Positions 8,941 through 18,119 of a DNA stretch of 64,000 nucleotides are shown here, one piece after another. Source of the DNA: Halanaerobiales bacterium (lineage in GTDB: Bacteria; Bacillota; Halanaerobiia; Halanaerobiales; DTU029). Numbering within the stretch: position 1 is the first letter of the stretch; each line of letters begins with the position of its first letter. Both the position numbers and the translations under genes were made by a program. Below the pieces are notes generated by a model that was not told where the DNA came from, made no database searches, and worked only from the letters and a program-made list of their open reading frames with translations. The DNA lies in the NCBI GenBank assembly GCA_022360715.1, contig JAKSCG010000191.1:1-64000 (forward strand), in the 5' to 3' direction.

Positions 8941-9753
8941 TTAAAAAACAGGGACAATCGCCCCATTATACTTATCCAGGATATAAGTTTTGACTTTTTC
9001 ACTGGTCAAATATTGCCCCAGTTTGATAATTAATGGATTATTTTGATCCTCAGTCCTCACCGCCACAACATTAGCATAAGGAGATTCCTTACCCTCTCTA
9101 AGGATCGGGTCTTCGGCCGGATTCAATCCGGCCTCCAGGGCATAATTGGTATTGATAAAGGCTGCGGTTACATCATCCAGGGCCCGCGGTAATAGAGCAG
9201 CTTCTAATTCCCTGAACTTAAGTTTTTTAGGGTTATCCACAATATCTAAGGGGGTAATCAAAAGGGATTTCTTAACCTCTTGATCAATCTTAATTAAACC
9301 ATTTTGTTCCAAAATCAAGAAAGCCCGACCTTCATTAGTCGGATCATTAGGCAGGGCAATCGTTGCACCATCGGCAAGTTCCTCGATCGACTCAAGCTTT
9401 TTGGAATACAGGCCAATCGGATAGATATTTACCTTGACCGTATAGGTTAAATCCAGTCCATGGTCCTTTTTAAACTGTTCTAAATAGGGGATATGCTGAA
9501 AATAATTGGCATCAATGCTGCCATCAGCCAGGGCTAAGTTGGGAGTAATATAATCGGTAAACTCAATAATTTCCAGTTCAATTCCTTCTTTAGCCAGATC
9601 CCCTTTAATCACCCGCAAAATCTCGGCATGAATAGCAGTTGCCCCGATCTTTAACACCTGCCGGGCACTGTAGACTGTCGGCAAATAACTATTTAAAATT
9701 ACTAAACCCAGAACAATAACTAAACTAATCTTCAAAAATAATTTATTCTTCAT
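8941..9753 (-). CDS. metQ: MetQ-like methionine-binding protein, distal copy
   Basis: About 270 residues of the NlpA/MetQ family, the substrate-binding part of the MetNIQ D/L-methionine importer. The core reads KIGATAIHAEIL, DYITPNLALADGSIDANYFQH and NPAEDPILREGKESPYANV. The ATG at 9753 is preferred over a GTG at 9759 because AGGAG lies 8 bases before it. The signal peptide has no lipobox cysteine, so the protein is probably soluble and not a lipoprotein. It is a close paralogue of the next gene (9785-10588). It differs by a one-residue deletion in the usually conserved ATPVPHAEIL loop, which may alter ligand preference. It is the last gene of the S-box-controlled operon. Confidence 0.9.
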   Translation of the reverse strand: MKNKLFLKISLVIVLGLVILNSYLPTVYSARQVLKIGATAIHAEILRVIKGDLAKEGIELEIIEFTDYITPNLALADGSIDANYFQHIPYLEQFKKDHGLDLTYTVKVNIYPIGLYSKKLESIEELADGATIALPNDPTNEGRAFLILEQNGLIKIDQEVKKSLLITPLDIVDNPKKLKFRELEAALLPRALDDVTAAFINTNYALEAGLNPAEDPILREGKESPYANVVAVRTEDQNNPLIIKLGQYLTSEKVKTYILDKYNGAIVPVF

Positions 9754-9784
9754 TCTCACTACTCCTTTTTATTGAAAAATAGAC

Positions 9785-10588
9785 TTAAAAGACGGGAACA
9801 ACTGCACCTTGATACTTATCCAGGATAAATTGACGCACATTATCACCGGTAATCACGGTAATTAATTCTTGCAGGACCGGGCGCTCCTGATCTTCAGCTC
9901 GAACCACCAGAATATTGGCATAAGGTGATTCATTCCCCTCGATAATTAAGGCATCAGCCAGTGGATTTAAACCGGCCTCCAGGGCATAATTAGTATTAAT
10001 AAAAGCTGCACTTACATCAGGTAATACCCGCGGTAGCTGAGCTGCTTCTAATTCCTTAAATCTTAATTTTTTGGGGTTTTTAGTAATATCAAGCGGAGTT
10101 GCCTTTAATTCATCTTCAGCCGTCAGCTCAATTAAACCATGATTAGCCAGCAACAACAGAGCTCTCCCCTCATTGGAGGGGTCATTGGGCAGGGCAATAG
10201 TGGCCCCTTCGGCTAACTGCTCAAGCGAATTTATCTTCGTTGAATATAAACCAAAGGGTTCAACATGGACCTTCAGGACTGATACTAGCTCCAGATTATG
10301 GTCTGCTTTAAACTGGTTTAAGTAAGGGGTATGTTGAAAGAAATTAAGATCAATGCTCCCGTCGGCCAAAGCCAGATTAGGGGTAACATAATCGGTAAAT
10401 TCAATAATCTCCAACTTAATCCCCCTTGCGGCCAGCAATGGTTTGATAAACTCGAGAATCTCGGCATGGGGAACGGGAGTAGCCCCTATTTTTAATACCT
10501 GCTCAGCTGCTAAAGTACCAACCGCACCTGCAAACAATAACGACACTACCAATAACAAAATACTTAATTTCCTGCTCACTTTACTCAT
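9785..10588 (-). CDS. metQ: MetQ methionine-binding protein, proximal copy
   Basis: 267 residues. A signal peptide (about 1-27, LLLVVSLLFAGAVGTLAAEQ) is followed by a typical MetQ domain with KIGATPVPHAEILEFI near residue 34, DYVTPNLALADGSIDLNFFQH near 66 and NEGRALLLLANHGLI near 135. No lipobox cysteine is present. It captures methionine outside the inner membrane for the MetI permease and MetN ATPase encoded upstream. The tandem duplicate 8941-9753 follows after about 30 bases. Confidence 0.93.
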   Translation of the reverse strand: MSKVSRKLSILLLVVSLLFAGAVGTLAAEQVLKIGATPVPHAEILEFIKPLLAARGIKLEIIEFTDYVTPNLALADGSIDLNFFQHTPYLNQFKADHNLELVSVLKVHVEPFGLYSTKINSLEQLAEGATIALPNDPSNEGRALLLLANHGLIELTAEDELKATPLDITKNPKKLRFKELEAAQLPRVLPDVSAAFINTNYALEAGLNPLADALIIEGNESPYANILVVRAEDQERPVLQELITVITGDNVRQFILDKYQGAVVPVF

Positions 10589-10614
10589 CTCCTTAATTTT
10601 TTTATTAATCCACG

Positions 10615-11289
10615 CTAAGTTTTATGATCAAAATAGGCCGCTAATTTATTGCCAAACCATTGAATTACCTGGACAAGGATAATCAGAATTACTACCGTTT
10701 CGATCATAATCCCGATTTTAAAACGTTGATACCCGTAACGGATTGCTATATCGCCAAGACCACCTCCCCCGATTGCTCCGGCCATAGCCGAATAACCGAT
10801 CAAATTAATCGCCGTCAGGGTAATCCCTAAGATAATTGATGGTAATGATTCGGGTAATAAAACCTTCCAGACAATCTGCCCGGGGGTAGCCCCCATCGAC
10901 TGGGCAGCTTCAATAACTCCCAGGCTTACTTCCTGGATCGAATTATCGATCACCCTCCCGACAAAGGGAATAGCCGCTAAGGCCAGTGGTACAATCGCCG
11001 CTGTCGTGCCGATTGATGTACCGACCAGCAGCCGGGTAAAAGGGATAACTGCTACCATCAGGATGATAAAGGGAATTGACCGGCCAATATTAATAATAAT
11101 ATCGAGGAATTTATGCAAGACCTTATTTTCCAGAATATGTCCCTTCCGGGTAATTGCTGTTAAAATCCCGAGCGGGATCCCACAACTGACAGCAATAATC
11201 AATGAAAACCCGACCATATAGAGTGTTTCCTGTAATCCTTGATACATCAACTGGTTATACTTAGTTAATACCCCCAGAACTTCAGCCAT
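10615..11289 (-). CDS. metI: methionine ABC transporter permease MetI
   Basis: 224 residues with five predicted helices. The permease coupling loop is visible at about residues 125-150 (VIEAAQSMGATPGQIVWKVL then LPESLPSI). It is the membrane channel of the MetNIQ importer. GGAGGTG lies 7 bases before the ATG, and the start overlaps the end of metN by 8 bases, so translation of the two is probably coupled. Confidence 0.95.
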   Translation of the reverse strand: MAEVLGVLTKYNQLMYQGLQETLYMVGFSLIIAVSCGIPLGILTAITRKGHILENKVLHKFLDIIINIGRSIPFIILMVAVIPFTRLLVGTSIGTTAAIVPLALAAIPFVGRVIDNSIQEVSLGVIEAAQSMGATPGQIVWKVLLPESLPSIILGITLTAINLIGYSAMAGAIGGGGLGDIAIRYGYQRFKIGIMIETVVILIILVQVIQWFGNKLAAYFDHKT

Positions 11290-12295
11290 GATTCAACACC
11301 TCCACACTTAGACCCCGTTCATTTAAGTATGCGACCCCGTCCTTGACCAGCTTTTCTTCACCCTCCAGCTTTAGAACCAGGGTGCCAAATGGTGTCCCCT
11401 GGATATCGTCAATCTTCCCGTACAGAATATTGGCATTTACTCCGTATTTTCTGACCAAAGATGAGATCAAAGGTTGGTGGGTGGACTTACCCAGAAAGGA
11501 GACCCTAATCAATTGATCACTATTATGCTCATCGATCAGGTTTGTCGGGAGATTAAAATCAATCACCGATTTAATAAACCGCCTGGTCAGCGGCTGGACC
11601 GGATTAGCGAAAATATCGATCACTTTTCCCTGCTCGATTATTTTTCCCTTTTCCAGCACAGCTACCCGGTCACAAACCTGTTTAATCACTTCCATTTCGT
11701 GGGTAATCAGAACTACCGTCAGTTTCAATTCATCCCTGATTTTAGCCAGGAGTTTTAAAACAGACTCGGTACTTTCCGGGTCCAGTGATGAAGTAGCTTC
11801 ATCCGACAATAATAGCTCCGGCTGATTAGCCAGGGCCCGGGCTATGCCCACTCTCTGTTTCTGTCCTCCGCTTAGTTGGGCCGGATAATGGTCGGCCCGG
11901 TCGGTCAAATCAACTAATTCCATTAATCTCTCCACCCGGCTGGCCTGTTTAGCTCTGGGAACCCCGGCTATTTCCAGCGAAAAACAGATATTATCCCGAA
12001 CTGTCCGGGAAGAAAGGAGGTTAAAATGCTGAAAGATCATGCCGATTTTCTGTCTTTTCTTTCTAAGAGCTTTGGAAGAAAGGGCAGTAATATCCTGACC
12101 ATTAATCAGTATCCTGCCGGAAGTAGGCTTTTCCAGTAGATTTAAGGTTCTGATCAAAGTACTTTTTCCGGCACCACTGGGACCGATGATCCCGAAGATC
12201 TCTCCTTCCCTGATCTTTAAATTAATACTTTCGATCGCGGTTAAGCTTCCATGAGGGGTTCTGTATTGCTTATTTAAGTCTTTGAGTTCAATCAT
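11282..12295 (-). CDS. metN: methionine ABC transporter ATPase MetN
   Basis: A 337-residue ABC ATPase with Walker A GPSGAGKST (about residue 38), Q-loop FQHFN, signature LSGGQKQR, Walker B LLLSDEATSSLDP and H-loop THEM. A C-terminal NIL domain (about 260-337) is the regulatory ligand-binding domain seen in MetN. Walker B reads LLLSDEATS, as in other MetN proteins. The ATG at 12295 is preferred to an in-frame TTG at 12319 because AAGGGAG is well placed before it. It is the first gene after the SAM riboswitch. Confidence 0.95.
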   Translation of the reverse strand: MIELKDLNKQYRTPHGSLTAIESINLKIREGEIFGIIGPSGAGKSTLIRTLNLLEKPTSGRILINGQDITALSSKALRKKRQKIGMIFQHFNLLSSRTVRDNICFSLEIAGVPRAKQASRVERLMELVDLTDRADHYPAQLSGGQKQRVGIARALANQPELLLSDEATSSLDPESTESVLKLLAKIRDELKLTVVLITHEMEVIKQVCDRVAVLEKGKIIEQGKVIDIFANPVQPLTRRFIKSVIDFNLPTNLIDEHNSDQLIRVSFLGKSTHQPLISSLVRKYGVNANILYGKIDDIQGTPFGTLVLKLEGEEKLVKDGVAYLNERGLSVEVLNHG

Positions 12296-12334
12296 CTCTC
12301 TCTCCCTTTCCAAGAACAAATTGATCTAATTTCT

Positions 12335-12389
12335 TTAATATATAAGAAATAGTATGTTATGTACCGGGTATTAATTTCTTATATATTAA
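12335..12389 (-). repeat. 16-bp inverted repeat in the metN leader
   Basis: Two perfect 16-base arms (12335-12350 and 12374-12389, TTAATATATAAGAAAT and its complement) are separated by 23 bases between the riboswitch terminator and the metN ribosome site. The transcript could form a long AU-rich hairpin beginning about 40 bases before the metN start. It might influence mRNA stability or translation; no protein site is recognised. Confidence 0.6.
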
Positions 12390-12427
12390 AAAACCACTTC
12401 GAAATTTCTTCAAAAGCGGTTAAAAGC

Positions 12428-12447
12428 AAAAATCCCTCCTGAGAGGG
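12428..12447 (-). terminator. S-box expression-platform terminator
   Basis: On the minus strand CCCTC (12443-12447), loop TCAG and GAGGG (12434-12438) are followed by ATTTTTGCTTTT. Its 5' arm is shared with the antiterminator stem (TGAGAGG at 12453-12459 pairing with CCTCTCA at 12440-12446), so the two structures exclude each other. Confidence 0.75.
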
Positions 12448-12563
12448 GTTCTCCTCTCATCTCTCACTTCTCCATTTCCGGAAGCGCAGGATTTAGCACC
12501 TTATCAGTTCATGATAGGTTGCCGGGTTTCACAGGGCCAGTCCCTCCACCACTCTTGATGATA
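12434..12563 (-). ncRNA. SAM-I (S-box) riboswitch
   Basis: Read on the minus strand this has the S-box hallmarks in order: ATCAAGAG, GGTGGAGGGACTGGCCC, TGAAACCCGGCAACC, AAGGTGCTAAATCCTGC and GATGAGAG. P1 is TCATC (12557-12561) with GATGA (12457-12461). The 3' strand of P1 overlaps the 5' strand of the antiterminator, giving the classical logic: SAM bound stabilises P1, frees the terminator and switches off the methionine importer. Confidence 0.95.
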
Positions 12564-12590
12564 TTATATTTTAGGATTGATATTGTTTAT

Positions 12591-12619
12591 ATGTTAACAC
12601 CAAACCCCCCGGTTGTCAA
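12591..12619 (-). promoter_or_regulatory. promoter of the met operon
   Basis: TTGACA (12614-12619), 17 bases, TAACAT (12591-12596) on the minus strand. It sits about 30 bases upstream of the start of the SAM aptamer, which is where the leader transcript should begin. Confidence 0.75.
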
Positions 12620-12691
12620 GAAATTTTTCACTAAAAAATATATTACCCATAACATAGTTTATATTTAGTCCCCTCTTATCATAAATTATAT

Positions 12692-14497
12692 TTAATTATT
12701 TGGGTAATTTAATTCTTCCGAATTTGTCTTTCTTATATAATTTTTTGCCTGCATATTAAACATATCTGCATATTTTTTATTTAATTTCATCAATTCTTGA
12801 TGAGTTCCAGCTTCGGTAATTGAACCATTTTCTAATAGTAAGATTCTATCTGCATTACATACTGTAGATAGCCTATGTGAAATTAAAATTACCGTTTCAT
12901 TTTTAAAGATGGTAAGCATACGAGTATTTAATTCATTTTCTGAAATTGGGTCTAGAAAGCTGGAGGGCTCATCTAAAATAACAAAATTACACTTTCTTGC
13001 ATAAACTCTTGCTATCACCAATTTTTGTACTTCGCCACCTGATAACAAAGTCCCTTCTTCACAAAATTCTTTTGTCAGAATTGTATTTATACCATTTTTT
13101 AAATTTTTTACTTTTTCTATTAATCCACTTTTATGCAGAGCATCCCATACCAATTCTTCATCAGCTTTATCTTCTACTTTTCTCATTAAGATGTTTTCTG
13201 CAATTGTAGCCGAATAATATTGGAAATCTTGAAAGGCTGCCCCAAAATTACTTCTTAAAGAATTTATATTATAATCTTTGTATTTTATATTGTTTAAATA
13301 AATATCCCCTTCAGTCGGATCGTATAATTTTAACAATAATTTGGCAAGAGTACTTTTGCCGGCACCATTCTTTCCTACAATGGCGATTTTTTCTCTATTT
13401 TTTATATGTAAGTTTATTTTATCGATAATTAAATTGTCATTATTACTGTATTTGAAAGAAACATTCTCTATTTTTATGTCTACTTCATTTGAGTTAACAA
13501 GAATACCTGTTTCTGTGTTCGCTTCATTTTTATAGTTTATAAAAGCAAAAAAATTATCTATGTATAAACTGTTCTTTATTAAAGTAGGATAAAATGAAAA
13601 AATACTTCGTAGAATATTAGCAAATTCCTGCGAACCGTTTAATAGTGCTGCAAAATCGCCTATCGAAATACTATTATTTATTATTTTCCATGATAAAAAT
13701 GACATTGTAGTCAATACTACAATAACTTGAGACATATTCTGCAAAAAATCATATCGGCTAAACTTATTCTTATAATTATCAATAAGATTATTCAATGATT
13801 CAACACTTTTATTATATAATTCTATTAAAAAATGTGCGAATTTAAATAGTTTAATTTCTTTACTATATTGTTGTAAGTAGAATACTCTTTTTACATAGTC
13901 TTTTTTTCTAACAAATTCCGTACTACCCATATCATACTTATATTGTATCTTATTACTAATAGTACTGATAAACATATTCAAAGCTATTCCAGCTAAAGTT
14001 ATTAGAATAATACCGGGTTCAAGAATCAATAAAACACTTGCAACTCCTATTAAGGAAATAATATTTCGCAAAAAATTAATAAAATTATCAAAAACAGATA
14101 TCGCTCTTCTTTCTGATTCATTAACTGCTCTTGTGAATATTTGATAAAACTTATTATCATCAAAAGCCTTCAAATCAATTTTTCTTATTTTTTTATAAAT
14201 CAAATTTTGTATATATTTTTGAACTTTTAAATTGCTTTTTTTACAAAGATTATTTCTATACCAGGAGCTAAACAAGGCAATAGAAGTATAAATAATAGCA
14301 AAAATAGCAATTAACATTAAAATATCGTGAAAAGATTTTCCTTGCATGATTGCATCAAACAAAAATTTTACAGTTAATATGGTTAATAATGGTTCTAAGG
14401 CAGTTATTATCGCATTTAGGATTGCGAAAAATATACGTTCTGGAGATGCTATCCATAAATACTTTAACATTCTAAAATTATTTTTAATGATATTCAT
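12692..14497 (-). CDS. ABC half-exporter 1 of the array (last gene)
   Basis: 601 residues: an N-terminal six-helix exporter domain (about 15-320) fused to an ATPase (about 345-575). Walker A GKNGAGKST, Q-loop FQDFQ, signature LSGGEVQKL, Walker B FVILDEPSSFLDP and H-loop ISHRLST are all intact, so it should hydrolyse ATP. It ends with the tail Y-x-x-x-F-x-x-Q-A-x-x-Y shared by eight of the nine array members. GGGGG lies 9 bases before the ATG. It belongs to the subgroup with a hydrophilic residue after SGGE, together with half-exporters 6, 7 and 8. It is probably one half of a dimeric exporter; partner and substrate are unknown. Confidence 0.88.
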   Translation of the reverse strand: MNIIKNNFRMLKYLWIASPERIFFAILNAIITALEPLLTILTVKFLFDAIMQGKSFHDILMLIAIFAIIYTSIALFSSWYRNNLCKKSNLKVQKYIQNLIYKKIRKIDLKAFDDNKFYQIFTRAVNESERRAISVFDNFINFLRNIISLIGVASVLLILEPGIILITLAGIALNMFISTISNKIQYKYDMGSTEFVRKKDYVKRVFYLQQYSKEIKLFKFAHFLIELYNKSVESLNNLIDNYKNKFSRYDFLQNMSQVIVVLTTMSFLSWKIINNSISIGDFAALLNGSQEFANILRSIFSFYPTLIKNSLYIDNFFAFINYKNEANTETGILVNSNEVDIKIENVSFKYSNNDNLIIDKINLHIKNREKIAIVGKNGAGKSTLAKLLLKLYDPTEGDIYLNNIKYKDYNINSLRSNFGAAFQDFQYYSATIAENILMRKVEDKADEELVWDALHKSGLIEKVKNLKNGINTILTKEFCEEGTLLSGGEVQKLVIARVYARKCNFVILDEPSSFLDPISENELNTRMLTIFKNETVILISHRLSTVCNADRILLLENGSITEAGTHQELMKLNKKYADMFNMQAKNYIRKTNSEELNYPNN

Positions 14498-14604
14498 TGG
14501 CTAACCCCCTGATCTGCTGGTAAAAATTTTTTGTTTTCAGCAAGTAACACCCTTAATACCGGTTTACTATCGGCAAAACCGTCCAATTTGCGGTGAGGCC
14601 ATCA

Positions 14605-16345
14605 TTATTTATATAATTCAGCCTGTAAAGCATACAACTTCTTATATCGGCCATCTTCTTTATTTATTAAATCGGAATGACTACCGGTTTCGATTGCTTC
14701 GCCATTATCCATAAAAATTATTTTATCGCAGATTTGACATATCGGTAATCGGTGACTGACCACAACCACCGTTACATTTTCAAATAAAGAGATAAACTTA
14801 TTATACATTTTTAATTCATAATTTGCGTCTATCGCAGCATTTGGCTCATCCAGAATAATCAAACTTGATTTTTTAAATTTGGCTCTCGCCATCGCTATTT
14901 TTTGCCATTCTCCTCCGGAAAATATTCCTCCGTTAATTATATCGGTATTCAACCCGTTGGGAACATTTTTTATTACATTAACTATTTCCGACCATTTTAT
15001 CGTATTATTGATTAGCTCAGAATTGTTACCAGCATCAAAATTACTGGCAATAATATTATCCATTAAAGTTAACTCATATTTGTAATAATCCTGAAACATA
15101 ACAGTCGTATTTTTTCTTAAAGATGCAAGACAGCTTTCTATTTCTTTTCCATTTATTAAAACATGGCCACTTTCGGGCCTATCATAGCCCAATAGCAAAC
15201 GTATTATTGTCGACTTGCCCGAACCATTATTGCCTACTAAAACTACCTTTTCTTGTGCTTCAACTTTAAAAGAAACATCTTTTAAAGCATATTCATCGCT
15301 CTTGGGATATTTGTAATAAACATTTTTAAATTCAATTTTAATTGGAACACCTGATAGATCATAACTTTTCAGGTCCCTCTCCACCTCCAAATCGATAAAA
15401 AAGTTATATTCATCTATTTTTACTTTGTTGGAAATAATAAAGCTGATATATCCCAAAGAAGAGTCAACCAGTACAGCGATTGTAATAATGGCATACAAAA
15501 AGCTGATAGTCAGCTCTGCCGTCATATATAAATTGATAAATAATATCAAGACCAATATTAAACTCAGCAATATTCTGCTTTCTTTTAAAATATTTATTAC
15601 ATTAGTCTTTTTGGCGTTTTGATAAGAATGTTTAATATTATCTTGATTCAATTTATCAAAACCTTTATCCCATTTTTTGTAAATATAATTTTTATTATTA
15701 TAAAAAAAATAATTCCGATACATTTTTTCTTTCAAATAAGCTTCTTTTTAATATGTCGTTATATCTGTTTTCCTCTTCTTTTTGCCGGGAATAATCATAT
15801 TTGAGATGAATAAGCTGCTTCTTTTTCTTTTCAATGGCTAAGCTTATAACCATATTCACTGCAACAACCAAGACAGCCGGAAGCCCAAAATTCAAACATA
15901 TTATTAGCAAAGAAATTACCGATGATACTGCACTGATTAAATTTTCATAAATACTTTGTAAATCATGATCTGAATTTAATATTCTGTTAAAAACATTGAG
16001 CCGATCACCATGTTCAAAATCTTTGATACATAATGCACCTGCCTTTTCCAATATAGCACTTTTTAACTTTATATCAATATAAAAAGATGTCGACATTTTT
16101 ATAATATGCTGAAGCGTGCCTAAGGTTTGAGGAAGTACATAGAAAAAAAAGATATACAATAGCAGAATAATAATTATTTCACTATAGGCAACACTTTGAT
16201 TGATCAGAGTTACCAATTGATTTAGAAAAGTTATTTCAACACTTGGTATTACAGATATGCCTAAAATTAATATTAGTACCAAAATTGACTGGAGCGGTTT
16301 TGTCTTAAAACTTAGCTGGATTAAAGTCTTTAAATTTATTTTCAT
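14605..16345 (-). pseudogene. ABC half-exporter 2 of the array, split by a frameshift
   Basis: The N-terminal part (16345 down to 15698) encodes most of the membrane domain. The C-terminal part (from 15735 down to 14605) encodes the rest and an ATPase with Walker A GNNGSGKST, Q-loop FQDYY, signature FSGGEWQKI, Walker B LIILDEPNAAID and H-loop VSHRLP. The frames meet at a run of eight A (T on the coding strand) at 15702-15709. With seven, the protein would read SELFFYNNKNYIYKKWDKG without a break, matching half-exporter 5 (RIYQYKRFIYKKWVKIY). The start at 16345 (ATG) is preferred over a TTG at 16366. The break may be a real null allele, a sequencing error, or a slippage site restoring full-length protein. 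The downstream half is still well conserved, so any damage is recent. Confidence 0.85.
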
Positions 16346-16366
16346 AACATCAGTGCCTTCTTTCAA

Positions 16367-18097
16367 TTAACAATTATACCAGGAGGCTTGTGCCTCATAT
16401 AATCTGTTGTAAGCATCACATGTTTTTAATAGATTATCGTGCTTACCAATAGCAGAAATTCGTCCCTGCTCCATAACTATTATGCAGTCCACTGCTTTTG
16501 TTAAACCCAATCTGTGAGTGGCAATAAGAATAGTTTTATGTTTGGCAATTTCTTTGAATGTATTAAATATCTCAATTTCAGATTTCGGGTCCAAAGCTGA
16601 TGTAGGCTCATCAAAAATATAAATGTTTGCCTTATCATTAATCATCGCCCTGGCTATGCTTATTTTTTGCCATTGTCCACCGCTTATGTTAATACTATTA
16701 TCAAACCCGGGATACATTATTTTATTGTCCAGAGTATTTATATCAATTGATAAATTTAATTCCTTAATCATAGCTTGCAGATTGTACTTTTCCGAATCAA
16801 GAACAATATTTTTTTTAAGATTAAAGGGATATCTTATCGGCTCTTGAAATATAAAGGAAATGTTATTTTTCAAGACTTTATGATCAAGATCTTCCGTTGA
16901 TACATCCCCATATTTAACCTTTCCTTGCTCAGGTAAATAAATCCCCGATAATAGTTTTAATAATGTACTCTTTCCCGAACCGTTCTCACCGACAAATGCA
17001 TAGATCGTATTTGGTTCAATTTCCAAAGATATGTCCTTTAAAACCGGCTCATCTTTATTGGGATATTTAAAGTAAAGATGTTCTGCTTTTATTTTTATCG
17101 GGAAGGCAACCAATCCTTTCCCGGTACATTGATTTTTTTGGTTTTCTTTTATAAAATTATTGATTTCTTTCCACTCTCGCCAGGAGTAAACCACACCATT
17201 TATATTATTTGATGTTGTTTTGGCGGCTGTTATCAAATTCAACATAAACGGGATCAGCGTAATAATCCGAATGGTCTTTTCCGGATCACCGTAAGCTTTT
17301 ATATAAAAAATTGAACGTATTAAGAAAACGATGCCCGATGAGAAGAACAATAAAAGGGTGTTCAAAACTAAAAATTTCAATTCAAGCTTAAATTTCTTTT
17401 GAAATATTTTTTCGTGTTTTTTCTGCCATATTTTTACTATTTGATTTAAAGACTGAAATACCTTTATTTCTTTCAGAAAATCAATATTAAAAAACATTAA
17501 TTTTATTGCATTGCTTCGTTGATTTTCTTTTTCAAGATCTCGGTCAAGATAATATTTAATCTTAGTAAAGCTTACAGACTCTATAAGTGAAGGTATAATA
17601 ATCAAAATACCCAAAAAGGCATAAGCAGATAAATGTTGGAATAAATAAAGCAAATATGTACTCAGAATAATAAACTGTGTCATCAAAACTAATGACGCTT
17701 GATAAATATCCGCAAGACAGCCGCTTATCTTATCCATCCGATTGAAATCCTTGAGCCATTTTTCGTTTTCAAATAATAACGGATCAATATTGATGGTCGA
17801 ATTGATTACTTTCTTTGCTATATTTTTAGTTATTTGGGTTCTGTTTTTATCCAATAAATAATTCTTGAGTACAACCATAGATGAATCTATATATCTGGTG
17901 AATACATATAAAAAAATAAATAAAACTAATATATCGTAAATTCTTTTATTGATCAAAACAAAAACATAATTCAATATATTGGCAGTTATATACGGAATGA
18001 ATGCCAGGATAATTGATAACATCAAACAAACAATTACCAGTGGTTGGTTTTTGATAAATACTATAATTGACCAAAGAGATATTTTACTTTTCTTCAT
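16367..18097 (-). CDS. ABC half-exporter 3 of the array
   Basis: 576 residues, membrane domain (about 10-310) plus ATPase (about 335-565). Walker A GENGSGKST, Q-loop FQEPI, signature ISGGQWQKI, Walker B IYIFDEPTSALDP and H-loop THRLG are intact. It shares the tryptophan after the signature (SGG-x-W-Q) with half-exporters 2, 4 and 5, marking one subgroup, and ends with the common tail LYEAQASWY. Its stop is directly followed by the half-exporter 2 leader, so the two may form a heterodimer. Substrate unknown. Confidence 0.88.
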   Translation of the reverse strand: MKKSKISLWSIIVFIKNQPLVIVCLMLSIILAFIPYITANILNYVFVLINKRIYDILVLFIFLYVFTRYIDSSMVVLKNYLLDKNRTQITKNIAKKVINSTINIDPLLFENEKWLKDFNRMDKISGCLADIYQASLVLMTQFIILSTYLLYLFQHLSAYAFLGILIIIPSLIESVSFTKIKYYLDRDLEKENQRSNAIKLMFFNIDFLKEIKVFQSLNQIVKIWQKKHEKIFQKKFKLELKFLVLNTLLLFFSSGIVFLIRSIFYIKAYGDPEKTIRIITLIPFMLNLITAAKTTSNNINGVVYSWREWKEINNFIKENQKNQCTGKGLVAFPIKIKAEHLYFKYPNKDEPVLKDISLEIEPNTIYAFVGENGSGKSTLLKLLSGIYLPEQGKVKYGDVSTEDLDHKVLKNNISFIFQEPIRYPFNLKKNIVLDSEKYNLQAMIKELNLSIDINTLDNKIMYPGFDNSINISGGQWQKISIARAMINDKANIYIFDEPTSALDPKSEIEIFNTFKEIAKHKTILIATHRLGLTKAVDCIIVMEQGRISAIGKHDNLLKTCDAYNRLYEAQASWYNC

Positions 18098-18119
18098 TTT
18101 TGCTCCTCAAAACCGCTCG

